Shown one piece after another: positions 5,788 to 11,115 of a stretch of DNA of 11,115 nucleotides. Position numbers and translations under genes: made by a program. The notes beneath the pieces are model-generated. The model did not search any database and had not been told where the DNA came from. It saw only the letters and a list, made by a program, of their open reading frames with translations. The DNA comes from Hydrogenophaga sp. GTDB taxonomy: Bacteria; Pseudomonadota; Gammaproteobacteria; Burkholderiales; Burkholderiaceae_C. How positions within the stretch are numbered: the first letter of the stretch is position 1; each line of letters begins with the position of its first letter. The stretch is from contig JAJNQE010000060.1 in NCBI GenBank assembly GCA_021154985.1, forward strand, positions 1-11,115, written 5' to 3'.

Positions 5788-8435
5788 CACGCCTCAAGGC
5801 CCGGGTCTTCGCCTGTGGTCGGCTCGTTGGAATCGTCCAGTTCGGGCACGTTGGCGTCGTTCTCCACGATGCGCTGCAGGCCCGAGAGTTCGGCGCCTTC
5901 GTCCAGCGCGATCAGCGTGACGCCTTGCGTGGCGCGGCCCATTTCGCGGATTTCCGAGACCCGGGTGCGCACGAGCACGCCCTTGTCGGTGATCAGCATG
6001 ATCTCGTCGTCGGTGTGCACCAGCGTGGCCGCCACCACCTTGCCATTGCGCTCGCTTTGCTGGATGGCGATCATGCCTTTGGTGCCACGGCCATGGCGGG
6101 TGTACTCGGAGATCGGCGTGCGTTTGCCGTAGCCGTTGATGGTCGCGGTCAACACGCTCTGGTGCTCGTCTTCGGCCACCAGCATGGCAATCACGCTCTG
6201 GGTTTCTTCGATCATCATGCCGCGCACGCCGCGCGCGTTGCGGCCCATGGGGCGAACGTCGTTTTCGTCAAAGCGCACGGCCTTGCCGCCGTCGCTGAAC
6301 AGCATCACGTCGTGTTGACCATCGGTGAGTGCCGCGCCGATCAGGAAGTCGCCTTCGTCCAGATCCACCGCGATGATGCCGGCCTTGCGCGGGTTGCTGA
6401 ACTCGTCCAGCGCGGTCTTCTTCACTGTGCCCATGCTGGTTGCCATGAACACGTAGCGGTCCGACGGGAAGCTGCGCATTTCACCGGTCAGCGGCAACAC
6501 CACATTGATTTTTTCGCCTTCCTGCAGCGGAAACATGTTGACGATGGGGCGGCCGCGCGAACCACGTGAACCAGCCGGCACCTCCCAGACCTTGAGCCAG
6601 TAGAGCCGACCGCGGTTGGAAAAACACAGGATGTAGTCGTGCGTGTTGGCGATGAAGAGCTGGTCGATCCAGTCGTCTTCCTTGGTGGCGGTAGCCTGCT
6701 TGCCGCGCCCGCCGCGCTTTTGCGCCCGGTACTCAGAAAGCGGTTGGCTCTTGATGTACCCGCTGTGGCTGAGCGTGACCACCATGTCGGTGGGCGTGAT
6801 CAGGTCTTCGGTGGCAAGGTCTTGCGCGTTGTGCTCGATCTCGCTGCGGCGCGCGCCCAGCTTGGTCTGACCGAACTCCTGCTTCACGACCACCAGCTCG
6901 TCACCGATGATGGTGGATACGCGCTCGGGCTTGGACAGGATGTCGAGCAGATCGTCGATCTCGCCCATGACCTCCTTGTACTCGGCCACGATCTTGTCCT
7001 GCTCCAGACCGGTCAGGCGCTGCAGGCGCATCTGGAGGATCTCCTGAGCCTGCGTTTCAGACAGCCGATACAGACCGTCGCCGCCCATGCCAAAGGCCTT
7101 CTCCAGGCCGTCGGGGCGGTAGTCGTCAGCGTTGATCACGCCACCGTCGGCACGGGTACGCGTGAGCATTTCGCGCACCAGCTGGCTGTCCCAGGGGCGC
7201 GCCATCAGTTCGGCTTTGGCCACCGGTGGGGTGGGTGACTCGCGGATGATGCGGATGAAGTCGTCGATGTTGGCCAGCGCCACGGCCAGGCCTTCCAGCA
7301 CGTGGCCACGCTCGCGTGCCTTGCGCAGGTTGAACACGGTGCGGCGCGTCACCACTTCGCGGCGGTGCTCCAGGAACACCTGGATCAGGTCTTTCAGGTT
7401 GCACAGGCGGGGCTGGCCATCGACCAGCGCCACCATGTTGATGCCGAAGGTGTCTTGCAGCTGGGTTTGCTTGTACAGGTTGTTCAACACCACTTCGGGC
7501 ACTTCACCGCGCTTGAGCTCGATCACCAGGCGCATGCCCGATTTGTCGGATTCGTCCTGAATGTGGCTGATGCCCTCGATCTTTTTCTCGTGCACCAGTT
7601 CGGCAATGCGCTCCTGCAGCGTCTTCTTGTTCACCTGGTAGGGCAGCTCGTCGACGATGATGGCCTGGCGCTGACCACGGTCGATGTCTTCGAAGTGGCA
7701 CTTGGCGCGCATCACCACACGGCCACGGCCGGTGCGATAGCCGTCTTTCACACCATTGATGCCATAGATGATGCCGGCGGTGGGGAAGTCGGGCGCCGGA
7801 ATGATTTCCATCAACTCGTCGATCGACGCTTCCGGGTTCTTCAGCAGGTGCAGGCACGCATCCACCACCTCATTGAGGTTGTGTGGCGGGATGTTGGTCG
7901 CCATGCCCACGGCAATGCCCGAGGAGCCGTTGACCAGCAGGTTCGGCAGCCGCGAAGGCAGCACCAGGGGCTCCTTTTCAGAGCCGTCGTAGTTGGGGCC
8001 GAAGTTGACGGTTTCCTTGTCGATGTCTGCAAGCATCTCGTGCGAGATCTTCGACAGGCGGATTTCGGTGTAGCGCATGGCCGCCGCGTTGTCGCCGTCC
8101 ACCGAGCCGAAGTTGCCCTGACCGTCCACCAGCATGTGGCGAAGCGAAAAATCCTGCGCCATGCGCACGATCGTGTCGTAAACCGCGCTGTCACCGTGCG
8201 GGTGGTATTTACCGATCACATCGCCGACGATACGGGCCGATTTTTTGTAGGGTCGGTTCCAATCGTTGTTGAGCTCGTGCATGGCAAACAGCACACGCCG
8301 GTGAACCGGCTTGAGGCCATCGCGCGCATCCGGGAGTGCTCGCCCGACTATCACGCTCATCGCGTAGTCGAGGTAGCTGCGGCGCATTTCCTCTTCAAGA
8401 CTGATGGGCAGGGTCTCTTTGGCGAACTGTGTCAT
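5787..8435 (-). CDS. gyrA: DNA gyrase subunit A
   Basis: GyrA is the DNA-breaking subunit of the A2B2 gyrase, which introduces negative supercoils. The protein is 882 residues and starts MTQFAKETLPISLEEEM. The numbering matches E. coli through the active site: the catalytic tyrosine is Y122 (AAMRYTEIRL). The quinolone-contact residues are S83 and D87 (GDSAVYDTIV), the susceptible-type residues. The breakage-reunion domain is followed by the six-bladed C-terminal wrapping domain, marked by the GyrA box QKRGGRG (572-578), and by a short acidic tail. An upstream in-frame start (8474) would add 13 residues outside the family N-terminus, so it is not used. No clear Shine-Dalgarno precedes the ATG. 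The gene is first in the minus-strand series and overlaps serC. Confidence 0.97.
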   Translation of the reverse strand: MTQFAKETLPISLEEEMRRSYLDYAMSVIVGRALPDARDGLKPVHRRVLFAMHELNNDWNRPYKKSARIVGDVIGKYHPHGDSAVYDTIVRMAQDFSLRHMLVDGQGNFGSVDGDNAAAMRYTEIRLSKISHEMLADIDKETVNFGPNYDGSEKEPLVLPSRLPNLLVNGSSGIAVGMATNIPPHNLNEVVDACLHLLKNPEASIDELMEIIPAPDFPTAGIIYGINGVKDGYRTGRGRVVMRAKCHFEDIDRGQRQAIIVDELPYQVNKKTLQERIAELVHEKKIEGISHIQDESDKSGMRLVIELKRGEVPEVVLNNLYKQTQLQDTFGINMVALVDGQPRLCNLKDLIQVFLEHRREVVTRRTVFNLRKARERGHVLEGLAVALANIDDFIRIIRESPTPPVAKAELMARPWDSQLVREMLTRTRADGGVINADDYRPDGLEKAFGMGGDGLYRLSETQAQEILQMRLQRLTGLEQDKIVAEYKEVMGEIDDLLDILSKPERVSTIIGDELVVVKQEFGQTKLGARRSEIEHNAQDLATEDLITPTDMVVTLSHSGYIKSQPLSEYRAQKRGGRGKQATATKEDDWIDQLFIANTHDYILCFSNRGRLYWLKVWEVPAGSRGSRGRPIVNMFPLQEGEKINVVLPLTGEMRSFPSDRYVFMATSMGTVKKTALDEFSNPRKAGIIAVDLDEGDFLIGAALTDGQHDVMLFSDGGKAVRFDENDVRPMGRNARGVRGMMIEETQSVIAMLVAEDEHQSVLTATINGYGKRTPISEYTRHGRGTKGMIAIQQSERNGKVVAATLVHTDDEIMLITDKGVLVRTRVSEIREMGRATQGVTLIALDEGAELSGLQRIVENDANVPELDDSNEPTTGEDPGLEA

Positions 8436-8480
8436 GAGCAGGGGCTGGAATGCGTCGGGTGGGCCAAAAGGCAACTCGCC

Positions 8481-8486
8481 ATTTTA
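8481..8486 (-). promoter_or_regulatory. Candidate -10 box for the gyrA series
   Basis: Read on the minus strand this is TAAAAT, five of six matches to the sigma-70 -10 consensus. It would place the transcript start near 8474, about 40 nt before the gyrA ATG. No convincing -35 box is found at 16-18 nt, so this is a weak prediction. Confidence 0.25.
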
Positions 8487-8585
8487 CGGGCCGCACCGAA
8501 GTGCATTCGCGAGCGCGCTTTGTTGTAACACCACAACGAATGCCGGTGCGGTCGGAATACAGTCGCTGCCGTGTCTGGGCCGCGG

Positions 8586-8613
8586 TTGTCCCGTAAAGCG
8601 CTTGTGGCACAAT
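8586..8613 (+). promoter_or_regulatory. Candidate sigma-70 promoter of ompA
   Basis: TTGTCC (8586-8591) and CACAAT (8608-8613) each match the consensus at four of six bases, with a 16-nt spacer. Transcription would begin near 8620, leaving a leader of about 75 nt. The leader would contain the T-run and the palindrome at 8662-8676. The match is modest for a gene expected to be strongly expressed. Confidence 0.35.
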
Positions 8614-8661
8614 GAAATCCAGCGTTTTGAGTGGTGGTCACTTCAAGCGTCTTTTTTTGTA

Positions 8662-8676
8662 CGCAGACTGTCTGCG
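8662..8676 (+). repeat. Perfect palindrome in the ompA leader
   Basis: CGCAGAC and GTCTGCG form a perfect 7-bp inverted repeat around one central T. In RNA this would be a 6-bp stem with a CUG loop, 8 nt before the AGAGGA ribosome binding site and just after a run of T. It could be an operator or a stabilising 5' stem-loop of the ompA message. The symmetry is seen directly; the function is inferred. Confidence 0.5.
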
Positions 8677-8684
8677 GCTTACCA

Positions 8685-8690
8685 AGAGGA
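8685..8690 (+). promoter_or_regulatory. Ribosome binding site of ompA
   Basis: AGAGGA lies 5 nt before the ATG at 8696. It is the strongest Shine-Dalgarno on the plus strand and decides this start over the in-frame upstream ATG at 8612, which lacks one and would destroy the signal peptide. Confidence 0.75.
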
Positions 8691-8695
8691 AAACC

Positions 8696-9349
8696 ATGAA
8701 AAAACTCAACAAAGTGGCAATGCTGATCGCAACGGTCGCCATGGCATCAGCCGCTGGCGCCCAAACCATCGACAACTGGCGCAATGGCACCAGCGAACTG
8801 GTTTGGAAAAACGGTACCAATGAACTCTGCTGGCGCGATGCCAACTGGACGCCTGCAACGGCAGCCGTTGGTTGCGATGGCGCCATCGTCCCCGCAGCAG
8901 CTCCTGCACCTGCACCAGCTGCGGCAGCTCCTGCCCCCGCTCCTGCTGCCCGCCCAGCGCCAGCTCCTGCCGCAGCCCCAGCTCCCGCTGCTTCCAAAGT
9001 CACGTACGCTGCCGACGCGTTCTTCGACTTCGACAAAGCAGTGCTCAAGCCAGAAGGCAAAGCCAAGCTGGACGACCTCGCAGGCAAAGTGTCCGGTATC
9101 AACCTGGAAGTCGTGATCGCTGTGGGTCACACCGACTCCACCGGTGCCGCTGGCTACAACCAAGCCCTGTCGAACCGCCGCGCTGAAGCCGTCAAGGCTT
9201 ACCTGGTGAGCAAGGGCATTGAAAGCAACCGCGTCTACACCGAAGGCAAGGGCCTGACCCAGCCTGTGGCCGACAACGCCACCCGTGAAGGCCGCGCCAA
9301 GAACCGCCGCGTTGAAGTGGAAGTCGTGGGCACCCGCGCCAACCGCTAA
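8696..9349 (+). CDS. ompA: OmpA-family peptidoglycan-binding envelope protein (short, no beta-barrel)
   Basis: This 217-residue protein is likely exported and tethers the outer membrane to peptidoglycan. Residues 1-22 form a signal peptide (MKKLNK, a hydrophobic stretch, then SAAGA before Q23). The mature N-terminus has two copies of NGTxELxW (30-37 and 39-46) and two cysteines (C45, C60) that could pair. Residues 66-99 are a nearly pure alanine-proline linker. Residues about 103-213 are an OmpA C-terminal domain, with FFDFDKAVLKPEG, GHTDSTGAAGYN and LSNRRAEAVKAYL; the conserved D and R that contact diaminopimelate are present. There is no room for the eight-stranded barrel of E. coli OmpA. 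The layout resembles the short OmpA of Bordetella. The gene stands alone: its own leader and ribosome binding site precede it and an intrinsic terminator follows 18 nt after the stop. Confidence 0.92.
   Translation: MKKLNKVAMLIATVAMASAAGAQTIDNWRNGTSELVWKNGTNELCWRDANWTPATAAVGCDGAIVPAAAPAPAPAAAAPAPAPAARPAPAPAAAPAPAASKVTYAADAFFDFDKAVLKPEGKAKLDDLAGKVSGINLEVVIAVGHTDSTGAAGYNQALSNRRAEAVKAYLVSKGIESNRVYTEGKGLTQPVADNATREGRAKNRRVEVEVVGTRANR
8891..8992 (+). repeat. Alanine-proline low-complexity linker in ompA
   Basis: Over 34 codons this stretch encodes almost only alanine and proline (one arginine), built from imperfect repeats of GCTCCTGC-like units. It joins the cysteine-bearing N-terminal segment to the peptidoglycan-binding domain and probably acts as an extended spacer across the periplasm. 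Such repeats tend to change length between strains. Confidence 0.8.
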
Positions 9350-9366
9350 ACCTTAGGGTTTCTCTG

Positions 9367-9394
9367 AAAAAACCGCGCCGAGGCGCGGTTTTTT
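9367..9394 (+). terminator. Intrinsic terminator after ompA
   Basis: CCGCGCC (9373-9379) pairs with GGCGCGG (9382-9388). The stem is flanked by A6 on the left and T6 on the right (9389-9394), a textbook Rho-independent terminator. The flanking A-run makes it potentially usable in both directions. It isolates ompA from ubiG, whose ATG is 23 nt further on. Confidence 0.93.
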
Positions 9395-9417
9395 CATGGG
9401 CTGACGATAATCCACCG

Positions 9418-10125
9418 ATGACTTCAAATATCAATGCCGACCCAGCGGAGTTGGCCAAGTTTTCCGATCTGGCGCATCGCTGGTGGGATCCCGAAAGCGA
9501 GTTTCGACCCTTGCACCAGATCAATCCGCTGCGATTGACCTGGATTGATGGCTTGGCGCAGATCAAAGGCAAACGGGTGCTGGACATTGGCTGTGGCGGC
9601 GGCATTCTGTCGGACGCCATGGCGCGCAAGGGCGCTGTTGTGACGGGCATTGACCTGTCCTCCAAGGCGCTTCGTGTGGCCCAATTGCATGCGTTGGAGG
9701 CCGGGACCGCAAACGTCGACTACCAAGAGATCAGCGCGGAAGCCATGGCGCAGCAGGAGCCCGCAGGGTTTGACGTGGTCACCTGCATGGAAATGCTGGA
9801 ACACGTACCCGACCCCTCCTCGGTGGTGCGGGCGTGCTCCGCATTGGTCAAACCCGGTGGCTGGGTGTTTTTCTCCACCCTCAATCGCAACCCCAAGTCA
9901 TTTTTGTTCGCGATACTGGGTGCTGAATACGTGCTCCAGTTGCTGCCCAAAGGCACACACGAATACGCCAAGTTCATCAAACCCAGCGAACTGGCCCAAT
10001 ACAGCCGCGACGCGGGCCTGGAGTTGACCGAGACGCGCGGCATGGAATACAACCCGCTCACGCGGCGCTACTGGCTGAGTGGCGACACCAGCGTGAATTA
10101 TTTGTTCGCCACGCGCAAGGCATGA
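9418..10125 (+). CDS. ubiG: Ubiquinone biosynthesis O-methyltransferase
   Basis: UbiG performs the two SAM-dependent O-methylations of the ubiquinone ring. The 235-residue protein has the family N-terminus (AELAKFSDLAHRWWDPES, then FRPLHQINPLRLTWI) and SAM motif I VLDIGCGGG (54-62). It also has the acidic second strand GIDLSSKAL and the EMLEHVPDP and LVKPGGWVFFSTLNR motifs. The C-terminal region with GTHEYAKFIKPSEL and GMEYNPLTRRYWL is typical of UbiG, not of other methyltransferases, and the length matches (E. coli 240). The ATG follows the ompA terminator closely, with no strong Shine-Dalgarno and no clear promoter, so its transcription source is uncertain. Its stop overlaps the next gene as ATGA, implying co-translation. 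Confidence 0.95.
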   Translation: MTSNINADPAELAKFSDLAHRWWDPESEFRPLHQINPLRLTWIDGLAQIKGKRVLDIGCGGGILSDAMARKGAVVTGIDLSSKALRVAQLHALEAGTANVDYQEISAEAMAQQEPAGFDVVTCMEMLEHVPDPSSVVRACSALVKPGGWVFFSTLNRNPKSFLFAILGAEYVLQLLPKGTHEYAKFIKPSELAQYSRDAGLELTETRGMEYNPLTRRYWLSGDTSVNYLFATRKA

Positions 10126-10799
10126 CGCGCGCTGTGTTTCAAGGCGTGCGTGCCGTGTTGTTCGACCTCGACGGCACGCTGATCGACAGCGCACCCGATC
10201 TGGGCGCCGCGGCGGACGGTATGCGGGTGCGTCGTGGTCTCCCGTCCAAACCGCTGGCGGCTTACCGACCCCATGTGGGCTCTGGAGCGCGTGGCATGTT
10301 GCAGGTGGCGTTTGGCATGGATGCCGAGCACCTGGACTACGAGCAGTACAAGTCGGAGTTCTTCCTCCACTACGAAACCTGCCTGACGCAGCGCACGCGC
10401 CCGTTCGACGGCGTTGACGGGTTGGTAGCGGCCTTGCTAGAGCGGGGGTTGCGCTGGGGTGTGGTGACCAACAAGGCACAACGTTTCACCACGCCCATCA
10501 CCCGCTCCATGGTCTTGTTCGATTCGGCATCTGCGGTGATCAGTGGAGACACCACGCCCCACGCCAAGCCACACCCCGAGCCCCTGCTGGAAGCCGCGCG
10601 ACGGATGTCGGTGCCACCGGAACGGTGCATCTACGTGGGCGATGACGAGCGCGACATCCGGGCGGGTCGATCGGCCGGCATGGGCACGGTGGCTGCCCGG
10701 TACGGATACCTGGGAGCGGATGCCGATGTGGCGAGTTGGGGCGCTGATGCCGAAGTTTCTTCGCCCCTCCAGGTCTTGCAATTGCTCGAACCGTCCTAA
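10122..10799 (+). CDS. HAD-family sugar-phosphate phosphatase (phosphoglycolate phosphatase-like or MupP-like)
   Basis: This 225-residue HAD hydrolase has all four motifs: LFDLDGTLIDS (nucleophile D15, acid/base D17), VVTNK (T116), the lysine in HAKPHPEP (K149) and GDDERDIRAG (D174, D175, D178). A helical cap lies between residues about 23 and 90. Such enzymes are commonly annotated gph, removing the phosphate of 2-phosphoglycolate formed by DNA repair. However, position directly after ubiG, the GDDxRD motif and the WGAD near the C-terminus resemble MupP, the MurNAc-6-phosphate phosphatase of Pseudomonas cell-wall recycling, so no symbol is given. It overlaps ubiG by 4 nt. Its stop codon lies within the likely -10 box of ssrA. 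Phosphatase activity is sure; the substrate is not. Confidence 0.9.
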   Translation: MTRAVFQGVRAVLFDLDGTLIDSAPDLGAAADGMRVRRGLPSKPLAAYRPHVGSGARGMLQVAFGMDAEHLDYEQYKSEFFLHYETCLTQRTRPFDGVDGLVAALLERGLRWGVVTNKAQRFTTPITRSMVLFDSASAVISGDTTPHAKPHPEPLLEAARRMSVPPERCIYVGDDERDIRAGRSAGMGTVAARYGYLGADADVASWGADAEVSSPLQVLQLLEPS

Positions 10800-10802
10800 A
10801 AT
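10776..10802 (+). promoter_or_regulatory. Candidate promoter of ssrA
   Basis: TAAAAT (10797-10802) is a five-of-six -10 box that overlaps the stop of the HAD gene. TTGCAA (10776-10781) is a possible -35 box with a short 15-nt spacer. The mature tmRNA 5' end would be 10 nt after the -10 box. The spacing is suboptimal, so only the -10 box is fairly convincing. Confidence 0.45.
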
Positions 10803-10811
10803 AGCGATCTT

Positions 10812-11115
10812 GGGGCTGCACTGGTTTCGACGTGGGTTCGGACGCGCAGCAGGGCATGTCGAGGTTCTGTCACCTCGTAAAGCAACAGAAAAAAACCAAC
10901 TGCAAACGACGAACGTTTCGCACTCGCCGCTTAATCAGCGGTGAGCCTTGCAACAGCAGGCCGATGGGCTGGGCAAGGGGGTCGCAAGACCTCCCGGCTG
11001 CAAGGATAATTTCATCGGCTGGCTCTGCGTCGGGCACCTTGGCGCAGGGTGAGACTCAAGGATGCTGGCTTCCCGTTTAGCGTGCCACTGCGCGACTCGG
11101 GCGGCGAGACCCAAA
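10812..11115 (+). ncRNA. ssrA: tmRNA (transfer-messenger RNA), 3' end outside the window
   Basis: tmRNA, with SmpB, rescues ribosomes stalled on broken messages and tags the unfinished protein for proteolysis. The 5' end GGGGCTGCACTGGTTTCGAC is the conserved start. PK1 can be read directly: stem CGAGGT/ACCTCG (10860-10877), whose loop TTCTGT (10865-10870) pairs with ACAGAA (10885-10890). The tag frame runs from 10902 (GCA resume codon) to TAA at 10932-10934 and encodes ANDERFALAA, ending in the usual ALAA. The stop lies in the loop of helix 5 (CTCGCCGCT 10923-10931 pairing with AGCGGTGAG 10937-10945, one G-U). Further pseudoknot stems follow. The order is the one-piece type. The tRNA-like 3' end with the acceptor strand is not reached before base 11115. 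Confidence 0.95.
10902..10934 (+). other. ssrA: tmRNA tag peptide reading frame
   Basis: This internal frame has ten sense codons and a TAA: A-N-D-E-R-F-A-L-A-A. Together with the alanine carried by the tmRNA itself it gives the degradation tag. The C-terminal ALAA is the signal recognised by ClpXP in the family. The tag fits a beta-proteobacterial origin. Confidence 0.93.

Larger units (their letters stand above)
8436..8695. other. Divergent gyrA / ompA intergenic region
   Basis: These 260 nt separate the divergently transcribed gyrA (minus) and ompA (plus), and no gene is supported here. The region should hold both promoters; weak candidates for each are listed separately. The ompA side also has a T-run (8652-8658), a perfect palindrome (8662-8676) and a good ribosome binding site. 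A short dyad, GTTGT/ACAAC at 8522-8537, could be an operator, but it is too short to assert. Confidence 0.6.

Noticed and set aside
7302..8528. Long plus-strand open frame (408 codons) opposite gyrA
   Set aside because: It is antisense to the conserved catalytic part of gyrA. The stop-free frame is explained by the codon bias of gyrA.
8522..8537. Dyad GTTGT/ACAAC in the gyrA-ompA gap
   Set aside because: Five base pairs with a six-base spacer occur by chance often enough. Without conservation data it cannot be called an operator.
8605..8620. Possible sigma-54 promoter (TGGCAC) before ompA
   Set aside because: TGGCAC is present at 8605-8610, but the required TTGC-like -12 element at the fixed spacing is missing.

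Overview
This is a GC-rich window that looks like core chromosome of a beta-proteobacterium, most likely a Comamonadaceae member. That placement is an inference from gene order and recognised protein sequences: a fused AroA-Cmk protein, a short Bordetella-type OmpA with the WKNGTNELCWRD motif, and a tmRNA whose encoded tag reads ANDERFALAA. I see no insertion sequences, phage genes, CRISPR arrays or tRNAs, and no sign of recent transfer.

Left and middle part (1-8435, all on the minus strand). Reading from right to left, the order is gyrA, serC, pheA, tyrA, a fused aroA-cmk, and the first 151 codons of rpsA, which runs off the left edge. The first genes are packed head to tail. gyrA/serC overlap as TGATG, serC-pheA are 24 nt apart, pheA/tyrA overlap as ATGA, and tyrA-aroA are about 34 nt apart. 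This is a variant of the known proteobacterial supraoperon that links DNA topology (GyrA), serine/pyridoxal synthesis (SerC), aromatic amino acid synthesis (PheA, TyrA, AroA), CMP recycling (Cmk) and translation (ribosomal protein S1). The histidinol-phosphate aminotransferase gene found between pheA and tyrA in Pseudomonas is absent here. A 183-nt leader with two inverted repeats separates cmk from rpsA.

Right part (8696-11115, all on the plus strand). A divergent 260-nt intergenic region (8436-8695) separates gyrA from a strongly expressed-looking, barrel-less OmpA-family gene that ends in a clear intrinsic terminator. Then come ubiG (ubiquinone O-methyltransferase) and an overlapping HAD phosphatase, annotated here as gph-like. 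Its neighbourhood and residues also fit mupP, the MurNAc-6-phosphate phosphatase of cell-wall recycling. The window ends inside ssrA (tmRNA), whose 5' part, PK1 pseudoknot, tag reading frame and helix 5 can be read directly. Its 3' tRNA-like end lies outside the window.

No wholly new system is evident. The points most worth a second look are the aroA-cmk fusion, the hairpins in the rpsA leader, a perfect palindrome in the ompA 5' leader, the NADP-type signature in TyrA, and the gph-versus-mupP question.
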